Source: Filobasidium wieringae
Taxonomy: Eukaryota; Basidiomycota; Tremellomycetes; Filobasidiales; Filobasidiaceae
Direction: 5' to 3'
DNA length: 64,000 bases
NCBI GenBank assembly: GCA_001600055.1
Contig: BCIV01000008.1
Coordinates: 806,001 to 870,000, forward strand
In this document: piece by piece, positions 1 through 12,700 of the stretch
Numbering within the stretch: position 1 is the first letter of the stretch
How the letters are laid out: each line of letters starts with the position of its first letter
Translations under genes and position numbers: made by a program
Notes under the pieces: model-generated
What the model was told of the DNA's origin: nothing
Databases searched by the model: none
The model's input: only the letters and a program-made list of their open reading frames with translations

Positions 1-1197
1 ATCCTCATCTTCTCCTGCCTGATTTCGAAGCGACCTGATATCTGGCAAGGCCCAACCATATCTCTCTTCTGCCAGCAATCTCAAGCTCGAAACCGCCTCA
101 TCTATCCTTACGTTCCCATCGCCTGAATGCATAGCATAGTTCCGTACTAGCGTCTCGATCTCTTTGTACCAAAAGTCTTCCATACCCGTGCCGGCTAGGT
201 CGATAGTAAAGAATGTGTCAGGGAGTATCCGCAACTGCGTAGTCAGGGTGTCCACCAAGTCGACATAAAAGCTAATCACGCTTTCGTGCTTGATCGAAGT
301 CGAGGAAGGACTCGAACCGTCTGAACGTTCCTGGAAAAGCTCCTGACATTGAGCTGAGAGCGCAAGCAACCGTTTGAAAACAAGTAACGCCGCAAAATTT
401 TGTACGCAAAAGAAGATGACGAAAGATAACTGGAATTGTGCTAGTAATCGCGAGGGTTCTGAACAGAGCTGATGATCAATACCTGGTGACGCCTGAGAGC
501 CGGAGTAGATCTTACCTGAATCAAACTCCCGTGCGACAACATCCCTCCACAACCAGGTCTTATCTTTTGCAAATCTCGTCACTTCTTCACCAACAGCATT
601 GTTCTGCCACGACCGTTTCAGATTGAACTGTACGAATTCCATCTTCGCCATGTCCCTGCTCGAGGTCTCAGGCCGATCTTCATCTGTCTTGATTTCCTCA
701 TCTCCAGGAGACTCCATCAGGCTATCAACCCGGCCAGATTTGCCAAGAACACGGTTGATATCTTGTTGTATGACACGGTTCAAGAGCTTTTGCCAAATTT
801 TGGCTTTGTACAGAGGGTATACCCCCAGAGTGGAGTCCAAAGTCTTCAAATGATCCCGATCTATCACTGTTTCGATTTCCTCCCCTGTTTGGGCATCAGA
901 TAGGTTTGGAAGGAGACATTCCTCTTTTGCCGAGTACTTCATCACCAAAGTTTCCCTACTCCTAAGTATCCTGAAAATACCATGACGGATAGGCATAGCA
1001 GTAGGACTATCAGATGCCATAGGAGATGAGTGAGTGAAGAGATGCAGCCCAGATGGGATCATCTTGTATCCATCAAAACGCTGTGTAATCCTGTCTTCCC
1101 CGTCAATCCCGACTTGAGAGCCCTCGGGAAGATCCGAAACGATAAGAAACGCTCCGGTTTCATAGTGATACTGTGCGCCTTCGGGAGTGAGCTGCAT
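1..1197 (-). CDS. AAR2: AAR2 splicing factor homolog (3' end may lie beyond the window)
   Basis: Two exons: complement(516..1197) and complement(<1..458), joined by a 57-nt GT-AG intron that keeps the reading phase. The 380 residues inside the window already match the usual family length of about 350-385, so little is missing. Visible family marks are an N-terminal block around residues 21-51 (LPEGSQVGID, then GYKMIPSGLH), a mid-region block with LGVYPLYKAKIWQKL, and a C-terminal helical block beginning QLSFVIFFCVQNF just after the junction. AAR2 is known as a U5 snRNP assembly chaperone that binds Prp8 and is exchanged for Brr2. The ATG at 1197 is the first one after an in-frame stop upstream. 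Confidence in identity is high; the C-terminus is not seen. Confidence 0.85.
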   Translation of the reverse strand, partial: MQLTPEGAQYHYETGAFLIVSDLPEGSQVGIDGEDRITQRFDGYKMIPSGLHLFTHSSPMASDSPTAMPIRHGIFRILRSRETLVMKYSAKEECLLPNLSDAQTGEEIETVIDRDHLKTLDSTLGVYPLYKAKIWQKLLNRVIQQDINRVLGKSGRVDSLMESPGDEEIKTDEDRPETSSRDMAKMEFVQFNLKRSWQNNAVGEEVTRFAKDKTWLWRDVVAREFDSGKIYSGSQASPGIDHQLCSEPSRLLAQFQLSFVIFFCVQNFAALLVFKRLLALSAQCQELFQERSDGSSPSSTSIKHESVISFYVDLVDTLTTQLRILPDTFFTIDLAGTGMEDFWYKEIETLVRNYAMHSGDGNVRIDEAVSSLRLLAEERYGWALPDIRSLRNQAGEDED

Positions 1198-1468
1198 GTC
1201 ACAAGTAATCGGTGGTCGGAGTGCGTCCAAGAAAGAGACCGGTACATCAGTCGAGCTTTTGAAAGCGGCTTTCAGCTATCAGTCGACAATCGCGAGATCG
1301 CATACGGAATATGGGTAAAGGAAAATCATGCAATATCGATACATCGTAGTGCACATAAGTGTAAGGAATTATAGGTGACAGATCTGTCATGACAGAGTCA
1401 TAAAAGCATTAAGAGTGGTCGTGAGAGGGGGGAATTCAGGGAAGGATAAAAGGCCTCAGCGAAGACGA

Positions 1469-4389
1469 CTAGTGGGAGATGGTTCCGTAGCTCTTGCGAA
1501 TCGGGGTGGTCTCGCCGTCTTCCTCGGCAGCAGGGACGTTAGATAGACCCAACTTCAATCTGACCAAAGTGACAGTTGCTTCCCAGTCAACCCGGAGGAG
1601 CAACCAAGCACTGGCGATTCCTGCAAAGGTAATACCGGTCGAGAGACCGATCCATAGTCCTCGCAATCCCATATCATGCTTGAAACAGAGATAAGCTCCG
1701 AGTGGTAACCCCTAACGAAACAAAGCGAGATCAGCGTCTTTGCGCAATGATGGAAGTGAAATTGCGCCGTGGGCTCACAATGATATAGTATGCGATAAGG
1801 TTGATGATAGCTCCTTTACGGACGAGGTCCAGGACTCGCATCGTACCTCCAGCGACTCCGACAATACCATCAGCGATCTGGAAATCCAGGGTTAAGTCCA
1901 AACACGGTATGACACTGGTCTCACATGACTGACCTGGAACAAGGCAACATAGATAGTCAACTTGGCTACTCCAGCCGCTACTACAGGATCAGAGGTGAAG
2001 ATGTAGGCAATGTGGTGGCGGAAGATAACCAGAATGGCACTGTTGTTGATGACATTGATGAGCATAGAGCTCTAGATGTTCATACGAACAATCTGCTTAC
2101 CTGTTGAAAGCAGAAGCCAAGACAGCCAAGGACATGGCGACCTTGCTGGCGAGGCTGGCCTCCATAGGCTGATTGGCCCCGAGCAAGTTTCCAATACGAT
2201 TCGCAGCGGCGTTACCACCACTGGAAGGCACTTGGAACAGAATCGAAGAGAAGGAGAGCAGAACGGAGTTGACGGCGAGTGGGACCTCTCCAAGAGTTGC
2301 AACCATCAGACCACAGATTTCCTGTTGAGTCGTCAGGAATCGATAAGTCATGAGACGATTTGTATATGTGCTCCACACCGAAACTTACCCAAGCCCACCA
2401 TTCACTAGCAACTTGTAATGCACCTGTACAGAACGTCGACTAATTAACAAGGGTGTACCGCCTACTGAAAAAGTGCTTTCCTTACCGAAAGTACCCTGAA
2501 TAGCAAGGAAAATAGCATCTCGCAATGGGAAACCGCCCCATCCGTTCCAAGCCGTTTTAGGCGCAAAGAATACAGCCCAGATAACAGCAAGCGTTGCACT
2601 GCAAGTAACAGAAGGTTTAGCATGATCCATGCAAATTTGCCAGGTAGATGTCAACTCACGAGAGGTTGAATGACATCGAGGTGGTAAGTGGTGCTCCGAT
2701 GAATCCTAATCGAACCGAAGGAGGTCCCCAAACCAGAAGATAGTTGAATCCCAGATTGAGAGGGGCTACGATAGAACTGATAACCGAGTGCACGCTTTGC
2801 AGGTTCTGCGCCATGAAGTACCTGTGGAAACCGAGGTCAACACGGCCGTCTTCTTGATGTGAGCATATTATAATGACTCACTTTCGCATCATCAAGTTCA
2901 AAGCGTATCCAGGTAATCCAATGACGAGATACTTCATGTACAGACCTGCTCTGTACGAAACCTCCTCACTCTGTCCCAGCTTGAGCAGTAATTTCTCGGC
3001 GTTCAGCCAGATCGCGACTATAGGTAGCTAAGGAGTGTTTAAATGGTAAGCAACATACTCCTTCCAACACGAGCGGATTACTTACAATCAGGATTGAGAC
3101 GGCGATTGCACTATACGAAATGACAATGAGCGCTTGGCTGAACGAATGATAGTTACCGACTACTTACCATCGCTGCAACCAGAATCCTACCCTGTAAGGC
3201 TCCGAAGAAGTCCAAGCAGCAGGCATGACCACATCCACTGCAACGCACCCAAATTAGTCCTCGCGATCGGGTGGCAAGATTTAGGAAGACTCACGGGACG
3301 CGATGAATCCCTGCAAGATCGAGTAACCCGTTACGGCCGCAGTCATGTTGGCCAAAGCGGAAGCGGCGAGATCCGTAGTAGACAAGTGTCCGATAGAAAT
3401 GACGCTTGCGAGGGGGAGGGAGTATTCTAGTAACTGAGTTCCCAGGATAGGAGCGGCTGACTTGACCAAAACTCTAGTTTCAGTCTAGGTAAGGAAGGCA
3501 GGATATTAGTACTGTACAGAACCCTTAAGGTGTGGACTTCAAACTGACCAAAACTCCGTTCCACCAGGTTGTGGAGATGTGACCATCCGCGTCATGAGGT
3601 AATTCCAAGTCAACGATAGGATCCAGCTCAGTAGCAGGATCCAACAACATATGAGTCTCCGCTACGTCTTCGTAATCCTCATCACCCTGAGGTCCACCCG
3701 GATGGATAGGTTGAGCTTCAGGATCAATCGGAGTAAACCGAGCGAATCCGGAAGGGAGTTTTGGTGAGACTGATTTCGATCTCAAGTGATGAACGGGATG
3801 AAGGTTGGTCTCGTCCATCGGTTCGCCAGTCTCTGCTCCAGATACGATTGTTGTCAACTTGGAAAGCCTTGCTCGATCTGATGCGGAGTAATGGGAGATC
3901 ATGGATTCCCTTCGCTCGGAGAACTGATCCGTAAAGGAGGCCAAAACCGAAGGTCTCCTTCCGACCTGATTGAAAGCGTTTGCCAAAACATCCAACCCGC
4001 GGCCGCTCTCTGATCTAGAATGAGATGTAGTCGAATCACGCCCGGATCTGGAGTCGTCATGTAAAATTTCTTCGTCTTCCTCGTCGTCATCCATCAGGGG
4101 TTGTTCTTCCGGAATGACCGAAGGATGACTCCTCTGCAAATTAGGTCGGTTGCCACCATGCTGAGATGAATCGGAAAACCTTCGAGCGGATTCCTGGTGA
4201 GGCGAGAGAACGTGATTGGCAATGAGGTTCTCGAGATTACTCTGAATAGCTGGAGTGCAGAGTTGGATCCGGTAAGCAAAACATTTTGCAAGGGTCAGAT
4301 CAGGCCAAGAAGGACGACGTACTATACGAGGCGCTCAACGCAGTAGAAGACAAAGGACCGTTGTTGCTGTGTAACCCATAAGACGCCAT
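1469..4389 (-). CDS. MATE family multidrug/toxin efflux transporter
   Basis: Multi-exon gene. Exon 1 is complement(3'4323..4389), exon 2 complement(3549..4249), exon 3 complement(3295..3484), and exon 4 starts at 3237; phases agree at each of these junctions. Further introns follow down to the stop at 1469. The protein has an unusually long acidic and Ser-rich N-terminal extension of about 250 residues, then typical MATE helices: KSAAPILGTQLLEYSLPLAS, the ALANMTAAVTGYSI helix, the MPAAWTSSEPYRVGFW loop, and the TQQEICGLMVATLGEVPLAV region further on. MATE proteins export organic cations or metabolites with H+ or Na+ antiport, at the vacuole or plasma membrane; the substrate cannot be read from sequence. 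Its promoter region is shared with ADE13. Exon borders in the 3' half were not all resolved. Confidence 0.85.
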
Positions 4390-4961
4390 GGTGATACTTG
4401 CAACGGGTTGGATGTAGAGAAAATGCTAGCGTATGCAAGGGATGCTTCGATGTAAGCCGGGAAGCTGAAGTTTGCAGGCACCGATTAATCTAAGAGGAAG
4501 AAGGTTTCGCTAGCGGAAGATTCGATATCAGTTCAAGCAGATATGACAATCAGCTGGTCTGCAGAGGTCGAAGGTGACGAGGTATGGTTGGAGAATGGTT
4601 GTTGCAGTCGAGGCGAATCTACCTGAACGTTGTTGTGCGCCTAATCGACAACAAAACTTGAGGGTGAGCTGAGCCTTGTCGTATGCGGCGTCGATCGATT
4701 ACGCCTGCCATTCCAGCAAGATAAGGCGGTGCCCCGCGGAGGTATAGGTCATCAACTCATTCCCTGAAGGTGGACATAGAATAAGGCCCATCTCCGTGTC
4801 ATTCAATATTTGTACCCGATGCTCGGCTTGCAACGGAGGGCCGAGAGATAACGGAAAGTTGGAGGTGGATTGAAATTTCGGAAATCGTACCATTTGACCT
4901 AAACAACTTAGACTTGCATACTATCGATACCTGATACCTGTTGTCTGAAACAAAACCAACC
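4390..4961. promoter_or_regulatory. Divergent promoter region between the MATE gene and ADE13
   Basis: 572 bp between two start codons pointing away from each other, so both promoters must lie here. It contains no credible coding exon. I see no strong TATA box or repeat in it. Confidence 0.5.
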
Positions 4962-6961
4962 ATGGACACTTACCAAACCCCACTTACCAGGTAAGACTAG
5001 AAGACGATTGAGTTCCCTTGAAACCACACTGACCTGAATATTTCGCAGTCGATATGCCTCCAAGGAGATGTGCCAGCTCTTCTCCAGCGGTGTACGTGGA
5101 AACCTGAAATTATTATACTCGATAAGACACTCACTTTGAGCTTCATATTAGACCCGTTTCGGTACCTGGAGAAAGCTCTGGCTGAACTTGGCCATTGCTG
5201 AAAAGGTATGTGATCTATAGAAATCGTATAGCGCTTGGGAAGCTGATCTGACAGCTTCCTTCTTTGTCAGGAACTGGGCCTTAACATCTCAGACAAAGCT
5301 ATCGAGCAGATGAAAGCTAATTTGGACCTTGATGAGGAACAATTCAAGATCGCTGCTATTGAGGAGAAGAAGAGGAGACGTGAGTTTCTCTATCCCCTTA
5401 CGCACGTTGCTACGCGATCGGCTGATGCTGGCTTGCAACGACGGTAGACGATGTTATGGCTCACGTTCACACTTTCGGAGTCGTTGCCCCTGAAGCTGCT
5501 GGAATCATTCAGCAAGTCGTGCTCGTCATTATGGTTCTCGCTCGAGTGCTGATGTGGACTCTTTCTCTTCCCTAGCTTGGGAGCTACTTCGTGTTACGTT
5601 ACCGAGTGAGTTCCAGGCATCTCGCACGAATATTTTGGAGTGGTTGTTGATTTTCGAAACCTGTAGCAACGCCGATTTGATCTTCCTCCGTGACGGTCTC
5701 GACATCCTCCTCCCCAAGCTCGCAACCGTGATCTCGCGTCTTTCGGACTTTGCCAAGACCTACCGAGACCTCCCCACCCTCGGGTTCACTCACTTTCAGC
5801 CCGCTCAATTGACTACCGTCGGAAAACGAGCCACCCTTTGGATCCAGGAACTCTTGTGGGACTTGAGGAACCTCGAGCGAGCCCGAAACGATATCGGATT
5901 CCGTGGAGTCAAGGGAACTACGGGAACTCAGGGTAGTTTCTTGGCTCTCTTTGACGGAGATCACGACAAAGTCGAAGCTTTGGATAAGAGGGTTACCGAG
6001 CTCTCGGGGCTTCCTTATGCTTACCCCGTCACGGGTCAGACTTATTCGAGGAAGATCGATGCGGACGTTTTGGGACCTTTGGCTAGCTTCGGTGCTACCG
6101 TCCACAAGATCTGTACTGACAGTGAGTAGTGGAATTCATCGTGTTGGAAAATAGGGAGCTTATCTGTGTATGATAGTCCGTCTCCTCGCTAACCTTAAGG
6201 AAGTCGAGGAGCCTTTCGAGAAGGATCAGATCGGTAGTTCCGCTATGGCTTATAAGGTATTTGCTTCTTTCTTGCAATTTCGTTACATTAAGAGCACATA
6301 CTCATCATTAGATCTTCCACTATGATAGAGGAACCCCATGCGGTCCGAGAGGGCTTGTTCTTTGGCCAGACACTTGATGGTTCTGCAGCAGGACGCTCTC
6401 ATGACTAGCAGTGTCCAGTGGTTCGAGCGAACTCTCGATGACAGGTATATCCAGTCAACCCATGATTGATAGTACACACAACTGATATCGGCTTTTGACA
6501 GTGCTAACCGTCGTATCGCCATTCCCGAGGCTTACCTGACTGCCGATACCTTGTTGATCATCTTGCAGAACATCTCGGAAGGTATGGTCGTCTACCCCAA
6601 GGTTATCGGCAGGCGGATATCGCAGGAACTCCCTTTCATGGCTACCGAGAACATCATCATGGCCATCGTCAAAGCTGGTGGGGATCGTCAGGAATGTCAC
6701 GAAAAGATCCGAGTTCTGTCTCACCAGGCTGGTGCTGTCGTTAAGGAGCAGGGAGGCGAGAACGACTTGATCGACCGAGTTCGCAAGGACAACTACTTTG
6801 AGCCCATTTGGAGTCAGCTGGATGCCTTGTTGGACCCTTCGACCTTTATCGGACGAGCTCCCGAGCAGGTCGACAAGTTCTTAACCGAATGGGTCAAACC
6901 TGCTCTCAACCCTTACACCGAGGCTTTGAAGAACATCCAGGCTGCAACTTTGAATGTTTGA
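4962..6961 (+). CDS. ADE13: Adenylosuccinate lyase
   Basis: Ten exons: 4962-4990, 5049-5091, 5152-5205, 5271-5379, 5448-5511, 5576-5605, 5667-6121, 6177-6256, 6329-6444, 6502-6961. They sum to 480 codons, a 479-aa protein, which is normal for the family. It performs two steps in purine synthesis: SAICAR to AICAR plus fumarate, and adenylosuccinate to AMP plus fumarate. Family marks are [15 protein letters not shown] (made only by joining exons 5, 6 and 7), [17 protein letters not shown], and the fumarase/aspartase signature [11 protein letters not shown] across exons 8-9. The intron 5512-5575 begins GC rather than GT, and the exon that follows is only 30 nt. The lyase motif and phase require both. 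Cytosolic; housekeeping. Confidence 0.95.
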
Positions 6962-7146
6962 GAGAGGAAGAATGGGAAAGCGCGTGTGAATATGTAATCG
7001 TACAGCATGGCGAACGCAGATAAATGAACAATGATGTGATGGTCGTCATTCTCGAAAAATATCGAAAAATGAGCATCTTTCAAGAAGCAAACACCCTCCG
7101 ACTGGACCTGACCCTCTCATAAAGCCTGTCCTTTTGTTGGCCTTGA

Positions 7147-9549
7147 TCATGCGGCTGCCATTGAAACCCTTTCCTTGCCGATGGGTCCGTAATCCTTTAC
7201 CTTTTTCGCTCCTTCCCATTCGACGTTTTCCTCCTCCTCGTCGTCTTCACACGACAACCCTGCAAGAATTCCCAATACATCCGTCTCTACTTTCTGTTGG
7301 CTTTCCGTCTCATCCCCCAAGATCGGAGAAAATGGCGTAAAGGATCCAGGTGAAGGTGGAGCGGTCTTGTTTTCTGAACCAGTCCACGACATAGGTGTAA
7401 GCGCTGTAGGGAAAGCACTTTCGTAAGAGCGATCCGAAAAAGCGGAACCCCGTCGGGCAGGTCCCGGTAGGTGACTGTTGTAGCGTTCCTCCATGAGTGG
7501 CAGTAGCTTATTGCCACCAAGAGATATATCCGGGATAGTAGGTAAAACTTCTGCGCGAGGGTTTCCTGGATACACTGACGGTTGATTGGCGCGTGACTGA
7601 AGTTGTGGGATCATCTGGAACGGAGGTTGCATCGTATCGCTAAGGGAACCCATACTCAACATAGGAGTCTGCTGGGGAACGTGAACCGGGAGTGAAGTTT
7701 CTCCTCGCATGGGACGAGGTTGACCTTGTCCATAATCCAGACGTCCCGGAGCTTGACCGGGTCTCCTGAGCTTACGGGCAAAAGCCTCTCCTTCCCATCT
7801 CACTCTGATCTGTTTTCCTCCATAGAATCTTCCATGCATCCAAGAAACCGCATTGGCAGCTTCTCTGAGAGTTGCAAAAGTCACAGAAGCCGAACGTAGG
7901 GAAACAGTCGGATTGATGTGTTGTCCAGTATTATCTGGTAGAAAGACAGCTCCCGTGACATCGCCTCTTGGCAGGAAGCTGCGTATGACGTGCTCGATAG
8001 ACGGGAATGTTTTGGCGCACTTCGGGTCACATTTCATCAGCGACAAACGTTCTGATGTCTCGAAAAAACAAACTCACAAGACCCTCTGCAATTACAGTTG
8101 TGGAGTTCATATTCGGCTGAGGACTGCCTGAAGGGGTAGGACTCCCTGAGTTTTGCTGATACCCCGACGCGTATTGATTCGAGAAAGGTCTAGAACGTGC
8201 CGCGGGACTGAGGTTTTCCTTGTCATACCAAAGATCCGCTTGTGGGTCCGACGGAGGTGGCTGGAATCTTGAGAAAGTCGGTCGGTTGTTACCTACAAAA
8301 GGAGTTGGTTAGACTGAGTTGTGGGGATCGTCTTAGTCGTTTGGCTTGACTCACTCGAACTGAGCTCGAGATGAGAACCTTTTTGTACTTGAGCCCACGA
8401 GACTTCCAGACGAAAGCCCCTATTCCAGCCACGAGTCAGTGAAAGTATAGATTCATCGAGAAGACACTCACTTGAGCGTCCTGCCTTGAGTCTTGTTCAC
8501 CAGGTTACAAGCCTCTTCATAGCTAGCCATCAACAAAAAGCCCCTATTTTTGAAAATTCGAAAGTGAGTCCTGAGCTCTGCTTGTGGAGGGCTCGTTCAA
8601 CGCATACCTTCTTCTACCCATAGTATCCAGCATAGAAAGCAGACACGCATGCTCAATCCTTCCGAATTGGGAGAAAACTGTTTCAAATTCTCCTCTGAAA
8701 CGGGTTCGGATAAATAGAAATCAATATCGGTGAAATCGTTCAAGATGAACATGAGCTTACTGAGTCATATCTAAGGGCAGATTCAATACGTATACGTTCT
8801 TCGGTTGGTCTTCTGGTAGTCCGGTCACTGGCTGGAAGACTTTGCTTGGTCTGAAAGAGGGCTTCTCGACTGGGGGTGAGGCTGGTAACGTATAAGACTG
8901 GAGGACCGGGTGACTGGGTGGGAGTCCTGTCAACGAATTACTTGGAGACAAGAGGGGGGTAGGACGATGGCTGATGGATGGTTGTCCAACATGTCTATAC
9001 AGATGAACGGTTCTGGAACTCAATCCAGATCCGGAACAAATAGATATCGTACTCACATGCCAGCTCCCTCTAGCTGCATCTTAGAACCAAGAATCCGATC
9101 AAGCTCCTCTTTGCTGCAAACATTGATCTCCACAGTGATAGTGTCATTTGCCGCAGGGGAAGTTGCACCGAAGGAAATGTTGTTGGCTATGAGTCGATCA
9201 CGATCCATGGAGTAGAAAGTCATTGAACAAGGACGCGAAGGTGATAGCTTGAGTATATGATTTCCTTTTCTCATCGATGAAACCTTACAGGCATATGAGA
9301 AGAAGTTCCTTAGGGCGTGAGGAGTCACTGTTGGATGCAGTTAAGCGTAGTTCGAATGATACTTCTCAGAGAAACAAGATCATACCATTGATCGATAAAC
9401 CGCTCAACGTAACCCCATATACATAGTCCGAGGGCGGCATCCTGGTAACGGTTTTCGTTGGATGGGTCCTGGGGTGTATAGTATTCCGAACCTTGACGAC
9501 CAGGCAAAGAACGGACGACCAAAAGTGAAGGATATTCTTTAGAAGCCAA
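7147..9549 (-). CDS. RNA-binding protein with RRM domains (5' end unresolved)
   Basis: The minus strand encodes an RRM near 8400-8800: RNP2-like KNVYVLNLPLDMTQ, then FSQFGRIEHACLLS, the RNP1-like GRRRGFLLMASYEEA, and GFRLEVSWAQVQKG at its end. A second RRM-like block lies at 7790-8040 (FLPRGDVTGAVFLPD, SASVTFATLREAANAVSWMHG, GGKQIRVRWEG). A low-complexity Pro/Ser/Gln-rich tail runs to the stop at 7147. An upstream coding-like stretch (9380-9549) has no in-frame ATG, and the joins around 9330 and 8050 give no clean phase, so the true start and two introns are uncertain. It resembles fungal multi-RRM mRNA regulators; no specific ortholog was recognised. Confidence 0.6.
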
Positions 9550-9790
9550 TCGACATTCGCTTATGTATCAGAGTCAATCACGATTACATTGATGGGCGGA
9601 CAGATCGCTTGCGGATGGATAAGCGCGCGCACCGATCAGAAGCGCCTTCGGTACGGGTTACAACTCATCAAGTGCTCAGTAACACTACTACACTAGGCTT
9701 TCAGGCAGGGCCCTGGTATCACTAACACCACTAGCGAATATACAATCACGAAAGCAGGAATCAATTCTACACCTGTCTACTATCGTGACC

Positions 9791-12700
9791 TCAGAAGACG
9801 AATTGACTCCTACCCAGCGCAACAGATGTCGCAGGAGGTGCGTCACACAGTACTCCATCTGCTTTCACCTCATAAGTCTCCGGGTCGACTATAAAATGTA
9901 CTTTAGCATCCATTCTTGGATATATACTATCACGGACCAGCCCGTTAGGCTTACCTTGCATTTTTGGAAGACTATTGTTATGTTTCATGTCCCTCTTGGA
10001 GATGGTTCTGCAGCCTATGACAGCTTGAGGTTGTTTCTTCAGCCCATAGGACGCGATTGTACCTACGCAAAAGGGATTCCATCAATACAATATCAGAGAG
10101 CACCCCGCATATATACTTACCATTGTCTATGGACGCTTTGCTCGCCCAAATCACGGAATGAATACCTGCCGAGGAAGGTTCTGCTGCCCACATTGGCCTG
10201 CCATATACGGGCTGTACTGTCGGAATAGATGCGTTCGCCTCCCCCATCTAAGAGCGTGTATCTCAGTATACACATCTGAGCACTCTTTGAATTGCATAGA
10301 AAAGGACGAACCGTAGCCCAAGCGATGACACCGCCTTTGACGATCATCTCGGGTTTTGCACCGAAATTCTCAGGCTTCCAGATGACCAGGTCTGCCAGGC
10401 AGCCGACTGCAACTTGTCCGATAAGATGAGACATACCATGGCAGATGGCACTGCGACAGAATATCATTATGGTATAGTTCCGTCCAGAGTCTGGACATGA
10501 CTTACGGGTTGATGGTATATTTCGAGATATATCGCTTGACTCTATTGTTATCGTTGGTTCCACTATCACCATCCAGAGTTCCTCTGACATCCTTCATCTT
10601 CGATGCAGTTCTCCACGTTCTAGTAACGACCTCGCCGATTCTACCCATCGCCTGCGAATCACTGCTCATCATGGATATAGCCCCGGTATCATGAAGGACG
10701 TCTTCGGCCGCGACGGTCTCCGCTCGAATACGCGAATCGGCAAACGCGATGTCTTCCGGAATGGACTTGTCGAGGTGATGGCATACCATCAACATCTACC
10801 AATGTATCAATCAGCCCCGTTAATGTCTTTATTCAGATTTCTCACTGAAAGCAACTTACATCAAGATGTTCATCCAAGGTATTGTGAGCATAGGGTCTGG
10901 TCGGATTGGTCGAACTTGGCAGAACATTAGGATGCTCGCAGACAACAATGATGTCTGGTGCGTGGCCGCCTCCAGCTCCTTCAGTATGATACCTGTAAAT
11001 CGTGAAAAATCAGAACCTGTAAATCTTTACAATCGGAAACAGACGACTAACGTGTGAATAGTCCTTCCCTTGAACGCGTCAATGGTCGTCTCGACGAAAC
11101 CAGATTCATTCAGCGTATCGGTGTGAATGTTAACTTGAACGTCGTAGTCATCCCCAACAGTCAAAGCGCGGTCAATACATTCAGGAGTACTGCCCCAATC
11201 TTCGTGCAGTTTCAGTCCGCAAGCGCCTGCTTCAACGACGTCCTTCATTGCCTGATGACTGGCTCCAGAATCGTTTCCTTTACCCGTGAAGGCAAAGTTC
11301 ATGGGGATTCCATCGGTCGCAGCCATCATGGTCTTCATGTAGAACTTCGACGAAGTGCATGTCGTCGCGTTGGTTCCAGCTGCTGGACCAGTACCGCCTC
11401 CGATCAAGGTTGTCGTTCCAGAAGCTAATGCCTGTGGAGGTTCGTGTCAGCTATGCGAGTAGTTGCTTGAACGAGTCTATACATACCTCTTTCCATAGGT
11501 CGGTGCAGATGTAGTGCACATGAGCATCGATTGCTCCAGCCGTTACAATGAGTTTCTCTCCAGCGATGACCTATAGTAAGGAAGGTTAAGGATGTTGAAG
11601 CATGCCTGTATGCATTGGGCGTACCTCTGTACTGGATCCGACAATCATGTTGTCGGTGATCCCGTCCATAGTGTCCGGATTACCCGCCTTGCCAATGCCT
11701 ACGATCTTTCCGCCTTTTACACCAATATCGGCTTTGTAGATTCCGGACCAGTCGATGACTAAAGCGTTGGTGACCACGAGATCGAGAACTTCCGAGTCGG
11801 CACGGTTCGAAGCCTGACCTTGCCCATCACGCAGAGTTTTACCTACATGCCTAGAGATTCAGCAACGACCCGGAATCGTCAACACCTCAGATTAAGCATC
11901 TTACCTCCACCAAATTTACATTCGTCACCGTAGATAGTGTAGTCCTTCTCGACCTCAATCCATAAACTGGTATCACCTAAACGGACACGGTCACCAGTCG
12001 TAGGCCCGAACATGGAAGCGTACTGGGAGGGGGAAATCCTTTGTCACCTTGAAACCCCCATGTAAGCCTGGAGACCTACTTACCACTTCTCGATCCATAT
12101 CTTTATCTTCTTTGACTACCGATGATTTACCTTCCTCACCAATAGCAAATTTCCCCTCGTGCAGAATTCTCCTTACGAGATCACCGCCTTCTTGACTATC
12201 GGTCGTAAAGCCCTTCTCTCGAGCTGCGGTAGCTATCCCGCTTCCGCCGCTGATCAGTTTCTTGCCCCCAAATTGGGTAAGGGTGACAGTCTTGCTTTCC
12301 CCAGGTTCGAATCGGACGGCAGTCCCCGCTGCAATATCGAGCCTTAACGTCTCGCGGAAGGCTAGCATCCGATCGAATCGCAGAGAACCGTTCGTCTCTA
12401 GGAATGGGTAGTGAGATCCAACCTACATCGATCGAAGACATTTAATAACCGGATTCACTTTGGAATGATTTCGAGTTCACCTGGATTGGTCGGTCTCCTT
12501 CGTTGACGACTTTCAGCTTCCACTTCTTGCGACCCTCATTTAGCTTGATGGGCTCCTTAAGACATACAACCGCTCCGGGCAGCTCATGGGACTGTAGACG
12601 CTGCGCTGGCAGAGGGAATCGGTCTTTGGACGGGATTGGTAAGAAAGATCCATATAGAGCGTTCTCCACTGCTCAAGAGGTAGCATGCTTTAGCATGGCA

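Noticed and set aside
300..330. T-loop-like GGTTCGAGTC on the minus strand, tRNA candidate
   Set aside because: It lies inside the AAR2 reading frame and no acceptor, D or anticodon arms fit around it.
5554..6129. A single long frame starting at 5554 as the start of adenylosuccinate lyase
   Set aside because: Translation through 5554-5666 crosses intron sequence; the lyase motif appears only after splicing the 30-nt exon.
8040..8110. A 19-nt intron in the RRM gene that would rescue the frame
   Set aside because: Shorter than any plausible spliceosomal intron; the local model is left open instead.
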